A DNA stretch of 10,137 bases from Halobacteria archaeon (GCA_013329575.1 DUJX01000019.1:1251-11387), one strand, 5' to 3'; shown: positions 1 through 6,584, counted from the first letter of the stretch. Notes: generated from the letters alone by a model not told the origin. Program-made: numbers and translations.

Positions 1-1140
1 AAAGAGATATTCATAGAGATAAGAAATAGCGATTGTTATATTTTCGATAATGTAATTAAAGGAGTTGGTGGATTGCCTGAAGGGGTCGAGGGTTCTGTAT
101 TAGGTTGTCTATCTTCCGAATTGGATTTACTTGCTTGCTGGATGATGATCCAGAGAGGCTGTAATATATCGGCGATATCAACTGATAAAGATCTCAGCAG
201 ATCTGAGGATCTATTGCAAGTTTTAAGAGAATTTAAACCTGATATAGAATCAAGTATAGTCAGAGATAAGGATGATCTCTTTCTGATCTCTAAAACTAAA
301 AAAGCCCTCGGCATCGTGACGGGTGATATTAGGATACCATCCTATCTTCAAGATTTTTCTAAAGAAACTCAAAAAGATGATAACAAATATAAAATCCCAA
401 TTTATCAGCCATTGATTGGTTTAAAAAAGGAACATGTAGACAAATTTGAGAAAATTTTAAAGATTAATCCAAATATAAATAGAGAGTATGATTTATTGGA
501 TGAAAGACCATTTTCCAAGATTGTTTCTCTGATGTCTGACGGAATAGATTCTCCCGTGGCTACGTATCTCTTATTGGATAAAGATGTAGATGTTATTACA
601 GTTCATTTTGATAATTCTCCTTTTATCGGCCGAGAGAATTTACAAAAATATAAAAAAATAATAGATCATCTTGATAAATCATTTAACAAGGATATCAAAG
701 CATATGTGATCCCAAACGGCATAAATTTAAGATCATTTGCCGAAGATTGTAAAGAGAGCCTCCGTTGCATCTTATGTAAGAGGATGATGCTTAAGATTGC
801 AGATTATATCGCAGATAAAGAATTGGCGGATGGTATTGTTACAGGTGAATCTATCGGTCAGGTAGCATCTCAAACTTTACATAATCTCTGTGTTTTAGAC
901 CAAACGGTTGAAAAACAGATAATACGTCCTTTGATAGGAATGAACAAGATAGAGATAATAGATATTGCTAAACTGATAGGCACTTATGATACTTCTATAT
1001 CTCCAAACCTGGAATGCAAGATCGTCCCTAAGAGACCGGCTACTTCTGCAAGACTGGATGATGTGATACACGAGGAGGCCAAGATAGATATGAAATCTTT
1101 AATTAAGGAGTCTATAAATAACGCGTATTTGTTAGATTAG
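1..1140 (+). CDS. thiI: tRNA 4-thiouridine sulfurtransferase ThiI-like, 5'-truncated by window edge, tandem PP-loop domains
   Basis: The frame is open from base 1, so the start codon and the expected N-terminal THUMP domain lie outside the window. The TTG at 73 is internal, inside the conserved ThiI segment KG-x-GGLPEG (58-84). ThiI adenylates U8 of tRNA and inserts sulfur to make s4U. The C-terminal half is typical: a PP-loop SDGIDSPVA (535-561), a CILC motif followed by KRMM (766-789), then VTGES-GQVASQT, RPLIGM-K-EII and IGTYD-SI. Archaeal ThiI proteins without a rhodanese domain use such a CxxC pair for sulfur transfer, and no rhodanese domain follows here. Unusually, this half is preceded by a shorter degenerate copy: SSELDLLAC (112-138) stands where SGGIDSPVA is expected, and GIVTGD and YQPLIGLKKE echo the later motifs. 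The second PP-loop has Asp for the first Gly of SGGxDS. larE follows 44 nt downstream, probably cotranscribed. The family assignment is confident; the role of the degenerate half is unknown. Confidence 0.88.
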   Translation, partial: KEIFIEIRNSDCYIFDNVIKGVGGLPEGVEGSVLGCLSSELDLLACWMMIQRGCNISAISTDKDLSRSEDLLQVLREFKPDIESSIVRDKDDLFLISKTKKALGIVTGDIRIPSYLQDFSKETQKDDNKYKIPIYQPLIGLKKEHVDKFEKILKINPNINREYDLLDERPFSKIVSLMSDGIDSPVATYLLLDKDVDVITVHFDNSPFIGRENLQKYKKIIDHLDKSFNKDIKAYVIPNGINLRSFAEDCKESLRCILCKRMMLKIADYIADKELADGIVTGESIGQVASQTLHNLCVLDQTVEKQIIRPLIGMNKIEIIDIAKLIGTYDTSISPNLECKIVPKRPATSARLDDVIHEEAKIDMKSLIKESINNAYLLD

Positions 1141-1184
1141 CAAATTTGCAATTTTGAAGACGGATAAGGCTGTGTAAACCAATT

Positions 1185-1970
1185 ATGAGCAATGATATAA
1201 TCAAAAATAAGATTATTAATCTTAAAAAAGAGATTAAAGATAGAAAAAAACTTCTAATATCTTTTTCAGGAGGGATAGATAGCAGTTTATTGGCCAAGGT
1301 CGCAAAAGATGTTTTAGGTTATAATAACGTTGTATGTGTCTTTTTTGATTTCGAGTTGATACCGAGAAGCGAACGAAAAACGGCTGAGGAATTCTTAAAA
1401 AAGAATCATATCCGATACAGAATAGAAAAATTCCCGATTATGAGTGATGAAAATTTTATAAAGAATACGATAATCCGATGCTATATCTGTAAAAAAGCAT
1501 CATCCCGACTTTTGAAAAAGATAGCGATGGATGAGGGGATAGAACATATAGCAGATGGTGTTAATCTATCCGATTTGAACGATTACAGGCCCGGAATTAT
1601 AGCATCAGATGAAGAAGGGGTATGGCACCCGTATCTCGATATTGGTATCAATAAAGAGGAGATAAGAGCGATTTCAAAGATGATGGGACTGCCTTTGTGG
1701 GATAAACCGTCCTCTGCCTGTCTAGCATCGAGGATACCTTTTGGTGAGGAGATTTATAAAGAGAAGATCTCTATGATAGAAGAGGCGGAAGGTTTCTTGA
1801 AGATGTTGGGATTTGAAGATATAAGAGTACGAAATCCGGGAAGATTGGCACGAATAGAAGCACGTAATGAGTATTTTAATGATATTATTCGAGATAAAGA
1901 GGTTATAGTAAAAAAATTTAAAAATATGGGGTTTGAATACGTTCTTTTGGATTTAAACGATCGTAAATAA
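1185..1970 (+). CDS. larE: LarE-type ATP-dependent sulfur transferase (PP-loop), three-cysteine variant
   Basis: This 261-residue protein matches the LarE family in length and motifs: PP-loop SGGIDS (28-33), RCYICK (98-103), DGVN--D (124-130), RPG (135-137), WDKPSSACLASRIP (172-185) and RVRN-GRLARIEA near the C-terminus. LarE activates pyridinium-dicarboxylate mononucleotide with ATP and supplies sulfur for the nickel-pincer cofactor of lactate racemase. C179 in ACLASR is the position of the sacrificial cysteine of Lactobacillus plantarum LarE. C99 and C102 add a CxxC, and a C-x2-C plus distal C set is the pattern reported for the [4Fe-4S]-dependent LarE of Thermotoga maritima. A non-sacrificial, cluster-based mechanism is therefore my inference here. 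No larA, larB or larC is in view, so the true acceptor is open; the neighbouring thiI-like gene suggests a sulfur-transfer operon. No strong ribosome-binding site precedes the ATG. Confidence 0.85.
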   Translation: MSNDIIKNKIINLKKEIKDRKKLLISFSGGIDSSLLAKVAKDVLGYNNVVCVFFDFELIPRSERKTAEEFLKKNHIRYRIEKFPIMSDENFIKNTIIRCYICKKASSRLLKKIAMDEGIEHIADGVNLSDLNDYRPGIIASDEEGVWHPYLDIGINKEEIRAISKMMGLPLWDKPSSACLASRIPFGEEIYKEKISMIEEAEGFLKMLGFEDIRVRNPGRLARIEARNEYFNDIIRDKEVIVKKFKNMGFEYVLLDLNDRK

Positions 1971-2050
1971 TCTTGATTTAGCCTAAGATATTATATAAAG
2001 CAATATATGGATGAATAAAACGAATATGTTTCATTGGTTTTTAGTATTGA

Positions 2051-2132
2051 TAATTAAAAAGATAAAATAAAAGAATAAAAGGAAAAAAGGAGAAAGGATT
2101 AAAAATTGGATAAATACTTTTTTAATTTTTTT
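2051..2132. terminator. Bidirectional U-tract terminator between convergent larE and acyl-CoA dehydrogenase genes
   Basis: Rightward transcripts leaving larE run into T6 (2118-2123) and T7 (2126-2132). Leftward transcripts leaving the dehydrogenase gene run into the complement of an A-rich stretch (about 2051-2106) with several runs of four to six A. Archaeal termination relies mainly on such U-tracts without a hairpin. The larE terminator overlaps the last codon of the opposing gene. Inferred from composition and gene ends only. Confidence 0.5.
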
Positions 2133-3345
2133 AAATGTATGCTGAAAATCCTTTTCCTAGCATCTCGTAACCTGTTACCAGTTTCATTATCTCGTTGGTT
2201 CCGTCTGGAACGGTCATCATCCGTGCGTCTCTGAAATATCTCTCTAACGGCATCTCTGTAGATAGACCCATACCACCGTGGATCTGCACTGCCAGATATG
2301 TGGCTTTTACGCATCCATGACATGCATAGACTTTTGCCTCGGCAGAAAGACGTCTGGCTTCTGGGAGACCTCTCTGAACAGCAAATATTGCATTATAACC
2401 GAGCAACCTTGCCGTATCGACAAAGACCTGTATCTCGTAAAGCATCTCCTGTATAAGCTGGAATTTACCTATCTGCTTGCCAAACTGTACTCTCTCCTTT
2501 ACATATTTTTTGGACGCTTCCAGTGCGGCCTCGGCTATCCCAACAGCACCTAACGCCATACCAGCCCTTGCAGGAGTCAAAAGCGCCGTTGCAGGAGCCA
2601 TTTGAGCAAACATACCCATGAATCCTTCCAAACTTTTACCAAATTCTTCAAGCACTCCGCTGCTCATTGCATTTCCGAACAGGTTATTCATCTCATTCTC
2701 GACCGGGGCCTCACAATCTTCAAAGAATAGTTCTCCTGTGGGGTCTGCATTCCACCCGATCTTATGCAATAGACTGGATCCGTATGGTGACTCCTCTTTA
2801 TCTACAAGTATAAAAGTTGCCTCTCCATCTATCTTTGCACCTACGAGGGTCATATCCTCTATCGTGGCGTTACTTATCCATGTCTTGTTCCCGTTTATAA
2901 CATATTTATCCCCTTTTTGCACAGCAGTCGTCTCGATTCCTGATGTATCACAACCATGAGCAGGCTCACTCTCACCAAAACATCCAATCAACTCGCCTCT
3001 TTCCATCCGCGGTATCCATTTGTCTTTGACATCATCGGTAGCAAAATTGACCAGTATTCCCGGTAGTGCAGTCATCCCAAAGAGTGGAAGAAGAGATGCC
3101 CATACTCTCGATAGTTCTTCTGCAACAATTCCATACATTATCATATCGCCGAAGAGCTCGGTTATACACTCCATATCATAACCAATACCTACTTTTCTTA
3201 ATTTTCTCATGATACCCAGCGCTTCTTCTCTCGTCAAGGCTCCTTTTTTGTCCATATCGTCGGCTATCGGTGCTATCTCTTTCTGTAAAAATTCTCTCAG
3301 GCTGTCTCTAAACAATTTTTGATCTTCATCAAACTCGAAATCCAT
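2131..3345 (-). CDS. Acyl-CoA dehydrogenase family flavoprotein with Asp at the usual catalytic Glu position
   Basis: The 404-residue protein has the full acyl-CoA dehydrogenase fold: helical N-terminal domain (about 1-118), beta domain with the flavin and substrate loop FGESEPAHGCDTSG (123-136) and NGNKTWISNA (151-160), and C-terminal helical domain with ERVQFGKQIGKFQ (284-296), QIHGGMG (354-360) and RDARMM-VPDGTNEI (372-386). The family forms a C2-C3 double bond in acyl-CoA thioesters using FAD and passes electrons to ETF. The usual YEGT catalytic Glu is replaced by D381 (GAC at 2205-2203). The alternative Glu of isovaleryl-CoA dehydrogenase, near residue 259, is not apparent. Residues about 222-257 are longer than usual, an apparent insertion of some 20 residues before the FAD-contact helix. 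Asp as base is known in cyclohexenecarboxyl-CoA dehydrogenase, so an unusual substrate is possible. The gene is monocistronic with no ETF or thiolase nearby. Family call firm, substrate unknown. Confidence 0.93.
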   Translation of the reverse strand: MDFEFDEDQKLFRDSLREFLQKEIAPIADDMDKKGALTREEALGIMRKLRKVGIGYDMECITELFGDMIMYGIVAEELSRVWASLLPLFGMTALPGILVNFATDDVKDKWIPRMERGELIGCFGESEPAHGCDTSGIETTAVQKGDKYVINGNKTWISNATIEDMTLVGAKIDGEATFILVDKEESPYGSSLLHKIGWNADPTGELFFEDCEAPVENEMNNLFGNAMSSGVLEEFGKSLEGFMGMFAQMAPATALLTPARAGMALGAVGIAEAALEASKKYVKERVQFGKQIGKFQLIQEMLYEIQVFVDTARLLGYNAIFAVQRGLPEARRLSAEAKVYACHGCVKATYLAVQIHGGMGLSTEMPLERYFRDARMMTVPDGTNEIMKLVTGYEMLGKGFSAYI

Positions 3346-3370
3346 AATGTATGGACATTTAATGATAATA

Positions 3371-3378
3371 TATAAAGT
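3371..3378 (-). promoter_or_regulatory. TATA box of the acyl-CoA dehydrogenase gene
   Basis: On the minus strand this reads TTTATATA, centred about 29 nt upstream of the ATG at 3345. With the usual archaeal TATA-to-start spacing of about 26 nt, transcription would begin 1-4 nt before the ATG, giving a nearly leaderless mRNA. This fits the absence of a Shine-Dalgarno sequence. Confidence 0.6.
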
Positions 3379-3381
3379 TTT

Positions 3382-3398
3382 CTAAATAATTTAGAAGT
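3382..3398. promoter_or_regulatory. Palindromic operator candidate next to the acyl-CoA dehydrogenase TATA box
   Basis: TTCTAAAT-A-ATTTAGAA is a perfect inverted repeat with 8-bp arms around a single central base. It lies 3 bp upstream of the TATA box, where TFB contacts the BRE, so a dimeric regulator bound here would interfere with or assist preinitiation-complex assembly. AT-rich DNA yields palindromes by chance, so the position is the main support. Confidence 0.4.
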
Positions 3399-3714
3399 AT
3401 TATAATTGATTTAAAAATAATATTCTATACTAAACGGATGTTACATTCTTACAAGGAAATATAAACTTTATTCTTGGTCTTTTTTAAAAAAAAAGAAGTA
3501 TTTAAAACAAGAAATTTGGATATACACTTAATCTGTAAAATATTAAAAATATAGCTTGGCTTATCAACGATTAAGTTGCGGGTTTGCAGAAGAAGGGTTT
3601 TATATAAAATTATGATAAAGCCCATCGATGATCTTCTCTCCGTATTATTAATATCAGTATAATGAACTTGTATTATGCGCATCAAACAATGAATCTATCG
3701 AAACATAATAAAAA
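3399..3714. other. Gene-free AT-rich intergenic stretch left of the insertion sequence
   Basis: I see no recognisable gene, tRNA or repeat array here. The only sizeable frame (78 codons, minus strand, 3449-3685) has a low-complexity product with no family motifs. The stretch contains T6-A9 (3480-3494), which could stop transcription in both directions, and a slightly more GC-rich patch around 3555-3640 (including GTTGCGGGTTTGC) that resembles no RNA family I know. A small RNA or decayed gene remnant cannot be excluded. Confidence 0.4.
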
Positions 3715-3733
3715 TAGACCTCTTGCGTAATTA
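3715..3733 (+). repeat. Left terminal inverted repeat of the insertion sequence
   Basis: TAGACCTCTTGCGTAATTA pairs with the right repeat, read as reverse complement, at 16 of 19 positions. The leading TA may instead be a target-site duplication. It lies 40 bp beyond the transposase stop codon. Confidence 0.82.
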
Positions 3734-3773
3734 CAGATATTCTATAATTATAGCTAATCTAGATCCCACTCAA

Positions 3774-4706
3774 TTAGGCAATAAATTTATTCAAGTCAAA
3801 TCCTAAAGAGATCATCACTTTTAGATTGATCAATCCGGAGACGATTGATGTCATATCATCGTATCTTTTAAGTTTATTCCTGAATTTATTTCCCATGATC
3901 CTGAACTTCTTCATCCTTCCAATCACGTGTTCTACGACTACTCTCGCTTTACTAATCCTCTTATTGTACCTTTTATCCTTTTTCTCAAGAACTTTACCTT
4001 TCTTTTTCTTTATCGGGATTTTCGATCTCAATAAGGGGAAATCTTTATCTATTCCCTGATAGCCTGAATCAGCGTTTATTTCTACATCTTTTGGGATAGG
4101 AGGATGTTTATCCTTGAACAGATCATAATCATGTTTTCTTCCATGAACATAACCCGTTTTATGGATGATCAATCCGTTTTTGTTTGTCATTATCTGCGTT
4201 TTGACCGTATGCCTCTTCTTCTTTCCAGAATAATAACTCTTCCTTTTCCTTTTATTCTTTGGTCTCGGAATCTCCTGTTCTGTTGCATCTAAGAATACTT
4301 TCATTTCTGGAAAGTATTTTAAAAGCTCATCCTCATCGTTTATCTTTTTCGTTACCTCGTGAACTCTTTTCGGTAATGGGATACATTCCTCTACTAAAGG
4401 CTCTAAATGTTTTATATCCCTCTGCACATTGCTCTGATCAAGGTTAAAAAGAAATCCAGCTAGCGTATAGGTGATGTACAATCTATAATAGACCATAAGC
4501 ATAAGAAGACGATCTCTTAAGTTTAATTTGAACTTTCTTCCTTGTCCTATTCTGTTTTTTCTGTCTTTTCTATCAAGTCTATTTTTCTCGTATTCCCAGT
4601 ATTTTTCTTCTATTGTTTGATATAATCTATCAAACTCTTCAATGCTCAGCCCTGTAAACGTACTGAATACCTTTGGATTTTTGAAGACCAAAATATAACT
4701 CATCAT
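3774..4706 (-). CDS. IS5-family-like DDE transposase
   Basis: The 310-residue protein has an N-terminal helix-turn-helix region (about 62-105, including VYYRLYITYTLAGFLFNLDQ) and a C-terminal RNase H-like catalytic domain. The catalytic residues are visible: D140 in FLDATEQ, D213 in NADSGYQG and E259 in RVVVEHVIGRMKKFR. GKKKRHTVKTQI (161-172) is the basic strand common in DDE_4-type transposases. It cuts and rejoins DNA at the terminal repeats of its own element. The frame is intact, with no frameshift and all three acidic residues, so the enzyme could be active. The start could be either of two adjacent Met codons (4706 or 4703). Its leader can form a 12-bp hairpin ending just before the ATG. 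Lys-rich AT-biased codon use resembles the host genes, so recent transfer from a different base composition is not indicated. Confidence 0.92.
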   Translation of the reverse strand: MMSYILVFKNPKVFSTFTGLSIEEFDRLYQTIEEKYWEYEKNRLDRKDRKNRIGQGRKFKLNLRDRLLMLMVYYRLYITYTLAGFLFNLDQSNVQRDIKHLEPLVEECIPLPKRVHEVTKKINDEDELLKYFPEMKVFLDATEQEIPRPKNKRKRKSYYSGKKKRHTVKTQIMTNKNGLIIHKTGYVHGRKHDYDLFKDKHPPIPKDVEINADSGYQGIDKDFPLLRSKIPIKKKKGKVLEKKDKRYNKRISKARVVVEHVIGRMKKFRIMGNKFRNKLKRYDDMTSIVSGLINLKVMISLGFDLNKFIA

Positions 4707-4707
4707 T

Positions 4708-4750
4708 TATTATTTCATCCTTGATCGATCATTCTCTTGATGAAATAATA
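4708..4750 (-). promoter_or_regulatory. Hairpin in the transposase leader, possibly limiting translation
   Basis: TATTATTTCATC (4708-4719) and GATGAAATAATA (4739-4750) are perfect 12-bp inverted repeats separated by 19 nt. On the transposase mRNA the stem ends 1 nt before the first ATG and covers part of a weak purine-rich AAGGAT, the only Shine-Dalgarno-like sequence. This could keep transposase expression low. A DNA-binding palindrome is the alternative. Confidence 0.5.
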
Positions 4751-4771
4751 TGTTTTGTATGTCTAAAAAGT

Positions 4772-4790
4772 TAATTATGCAAAAGGTTTA
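4772..4790 (-). repeat. Right terminal inverted repeat of the insertion sequence
   Basis: On the minus strand this reads TAAACCTTTTGCATAATTA and matches the left repeat except at three positions. It lies 65 bp upstream of the transposase start codon, so the transposase promoter should sit in or just inside it. No convincing TATA box is visible. Confidence 0.82.
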
Positions 4791-4808
4791 ATAAATCAGA
4801 GATACGAT

Positions 4809-4816
4809 TATATATT
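4809..4816 (+). promoter_or_regulatory. Probable TATA box of trmY
   Basis: TATATATT-like sequence in an AT-rich stretch 20 bp beyond the insertion sequence. It predicts transcription start near 4839 and a leader of about 50 nt. A 6-bp stem with a 5-nt loop (ATGGCT/AGCCAT, 4842-4858) would sit at the very 5' end of that leader. The other TATA-like run at 4873-4880 is too close to the ATG to be used. Confidence 0.35.
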
Positions 4817-4889
4817 GTAAATAAAATGTGTAATATGACTTATGGCTGTATAAGCCATTTGCTTGAATGATTTATAAAAAGAGATATCA

Positions 4890-5519
4890 ATGAGAGGATT
4901 CTTGATTGTTGGGAACAATGCAGTAAGCGATCCGTTCAATCTTAACGATCTTCCTGGCAACGGACGAATGGATATTCTATGCAGGTTTGTCGCCCAATCG
5001 CTATTTATCTCTCATGGCATAAGACGGGATGTTGAGGTCTATCTTTTATTACTCGGCAATCCAGATAGACCAAAAGCTATAAAAATCTCTGGACGATACG
5101 TCAAAGGGATGAATCCTGATGAGAGAAGTATCGGAGGATTGATCAACAAGGCGTTAAGTATCACTTCTACGGATAAATGGGTTAAGAGTACTCCAGGTAT
5201 CTTTGTATCGGGAAAAGATTTATCGCGTTTATTAACAGAGATCTCGGACGAGAAGATATATAACACTATGGCTTATTTACGAGAGGATGGAGCAGATATA
5301 CGATATTTTCTTAAAAAAGAGATGGATAAGATGAATAACAACATCTTTTTTATCTTGGGAGACCATTTAGGATTAAAAGATGATGAAGAACGGGTTGTAT
5401 TAGATAAGACATATAATATTGTAGCAATACCAACCGTATCGCTGCAGGCAGATCAGTGTGTGGTCATAGTAAACTACGAGTTTGATCTTTTAGATGCAGC
5501 TAAAAATACATCCTATTAA
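4890..5519 (+). CDS. trmY: tRNA (pseudouridine-54 N1)-methyltransferase TrmY
   Basis: The 209-residue protein matches TrmY (DUF358, SPOUT class) in length and order of motifs: LPG-GRMDILCR (21-32), SHGIRRDVEVYLLLLG (41-56), PDERSIGGLINKAL (76-89), STPGIFV (100-106), FILGDHLGLKDDEE (154-167) and LQADQC near the C-terminus (185-190). TrmY uses S-adenosylmethionine to methylate pseudouridine 54 in the T-loop of archaeal tRNA after Pus10 makes the pseudouridine. The SPOUT knot forms the SAM site around GDHLG, and the enzyme works as a dimer. The gene stands alone and is convergent with the UPF0282 gene downstream. The insertion sequence ends about 100 bp upstream, so its arrival may have replaced distal regulatory sequence, but the presumed TATA box lies on the trmY side. 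Confidence 0.95.
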   Translation: MRGFLIVGNNAVSDPFNLNDLPGNGRMDILCRFVAQSLFISHGIRRDVEVYLLLLGNPDRPKAIKISGRYVKGMNPDERSIGGLINKALSITSTDKWVKSTPGIFVSGKDLSRLLTEISDEKIYNTMAYLREDGADIRYFLKKEMDKMNNNIFFILGDHLGLKDDEERVVLDKTYNIVAIPTVSLQADQCVVIVNYEFDLLDAAKNTSY

Positions 5520-5664
5520 AATATACTAATAAGGTGTTAAGACCGTTTGAAACGTTTGAAAATATCTAATAAAATACGATTGAATATGTTATAATAGATG
5601 TATCCTAAATATGTTTTCTTCTAACCGTTTTTATGAAACAATCTTTATGAAATAATCTATTTTA

Positions 5665-6555
5665 TTACTCTTTTTTACCATCACGTGTATAGAGTTCTTT
5701 TCTTCTTGCCTCGAGCAGATTATTCTCCTCGTTCATAAACTCAGCCGCGGATAGTATCTTAACCCCGACATCTTTCGAATAATCGTATACTCTCTTTATC
5801 TTATCTTTAGACTTTAAATCCCTCATAAAATGATGGTCTATTATTATCTCTCTTACCTTTGTATCGCTCATTATCTTCTCCAAATTTTGGATTGACCTTT
5901 CTAACGTGGTATATGAGTAAGACATACCGAGCAGATAAGTCATAGGACCATCTACAAACAAGATATCCGGAGATTTTTCGAGTATAAACCTTACCTGATC
6001 ATCCATCGCCGGGCCCTCTACATCGCTCGTAAACAAAAAACTTTTTTCTTCCACCGAAACAAAGACCTGAATGACGTATCCAAGCCGCGCATCAACACCA
6101 TGAAATACAGGATCTGAAAAACAGACGTATGTCCCATCGATCTCAAGCTCTTTTCCGTCTGCTATAACCATGGATGGTTTTTCATCGTTGTTTATATTCG
6201 AAATGTTCTTCAATAAGGTCTCTGCTCTGTTCTTTTGACTTTTGTTTATAGATTTACCATAATCTTTTATAAAGACTGTTTTTTCTTTAAAAAGGTCTGT
6301 CGCTAATGGATTGTAATGGTCATAATGATAGTGTGTTATAACGAGATGGTCGCTCTTTTTTAGATAACGTTCTATCTTGATCCGTAATTCTTCTTTTTTA
6401 TTTATCTCAACAGGATGCGGGGGAAGACTGAACCTTTTAGGAGCCAATTCTACTCCTGGATCTATGATCATCGATAGATTATCTGTCTCTAAAAAAGTAG
6501 ACATAGACCGTGCTCCCATGCTCTCGGAAGCTAATATATTAACGGTAAAGACCAT
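5665..6555 (-). CDS. UPF0282-family metallo-beta-lactamase-fold hydrolase, function unknown
   Basis: The 296-residue protein has the features of the archaeal UPF0282 (COG2248) family: ESMGARSM (11-18), IDPGVELAPKRF-LPPHP (31-48) and the metal-binding THYHYDHYNP (74-83; H75, H77, D79, H80). Further ligands are probably H152 (VFHGVD), D178 (TSDVEGP) and H241/H242 (IIDHHFMRD), enough for a dinuclear zinc-type site. It is probably a cytosolic hydrolase. I know of no established substrate for this family. It lacks the beta-CASP segment typical of archaeal mRNA-processing nucleases, so an RNase role is not supported. It follows pan on the same strand, but an A/T-tract terminator and its own TATA box lie in the 93-nt gap, so the two are probably separately transcribed. 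The charged tail after about 275 is not conserved to my eye. Confidence 0.9.
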   Translation of the reverse strand: MVFTVNILASESMGARSMSTFLETDNLSMIIDPGVELAPKRFSLPPHPVEINKKEELRIKIERYLKKSDHLVITHYHYDHYNPLATDLFKEKTVFIKDYGKSINKSQKNRAETLLKNISNINNDEKPSMVIADGKELEIDGTYVCFSDPVFHGVDARLGYVIQVFVSVEEKSFLFTSDVEGPAMDDQVRFILEKSPDILFVDGPMTYLLGMSYSYTTLERSIQNLEKIMSDTKVREIIIDHHFMRDLKSKDKIKRVYDYSKDVGVKILSAAEFMNEENNLLEARRKELYTRDGKKE

Positions 6556-6584
6556 TTTAAATGAAATTATTTATTTATATAGAT

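Larger units (their letters stand above)
3717..4788 (-). mobile_element. Complete IS5-like insertion sequence, about 1.07 kb
   Basis: The element is defined by an intact DDE transposase flanked by imperfect terminal inverted repeats: TAGACCTCTTGCGTAATTA at 3715-3733 and, read from the other end, TAAACCTTTTGCATAATTA at 4772-4790, matching at 16 of 19 positions. The outermost TA on each side could belong to the repeats or be a 2-bp TA target duplication, so the ends are exact only to within 2 bp. A 12-bp palindrome CTATAATTATAG (3742-3753) lies between the left repeat and the transposase stop. The size and single reading frame fit the IS5 family, but I could not assign a subgroup. Confidence 0.85.

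Noticed and set aside
73..1140. A 355-codon gene starting with TTG at 73
   Set aside because: The frame stays open to base 1 and the upstream codons encode ThiI-like sequence running into the conserved GGLPEG linker, so TTG 73 is internal to a gene cut by the window edge.
2618..2959. 113-codon plus-strand reading frame
   Set aside because: Antisense shadow of the acyl-CoA dehydrogenase gene, with no family signature.
3449..3685. 78-codon minus-strand reading frame between the dehydrogenase gene and the insertion sequence
   Set aside because: The product is low-complexity and AT-driven, has no recognisable motif, no ribosome-binding site and no clear promoter.
4873..4880. TATAAAAA as the TATA box of trmY
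   Set aside because: It is only 10-17 nt upstream of the ATG, so transcription would start inside the gene, and the conserved TrmY N-terminus begins at that ATG.
5632..5659. Two imperfect 14-bp tandem repeats (TATGAAACAATCTT / TATGAAATAATCTA) as a regulatory array
   Set aside because: Only two copies in AT-rich DNA at the meeting point of convergent genes, with no promoter nearby. Probably chance or slippage.
5665..6555. UPF0282 protein as a beta-CASP ribonuclease (aCPSF/RNase J type)
   Set aside because: At 296 residues there is no room for a beta-CASP domain, and the N-terminal ESMGARSM and LPPHP motifs are those of UPF0282.
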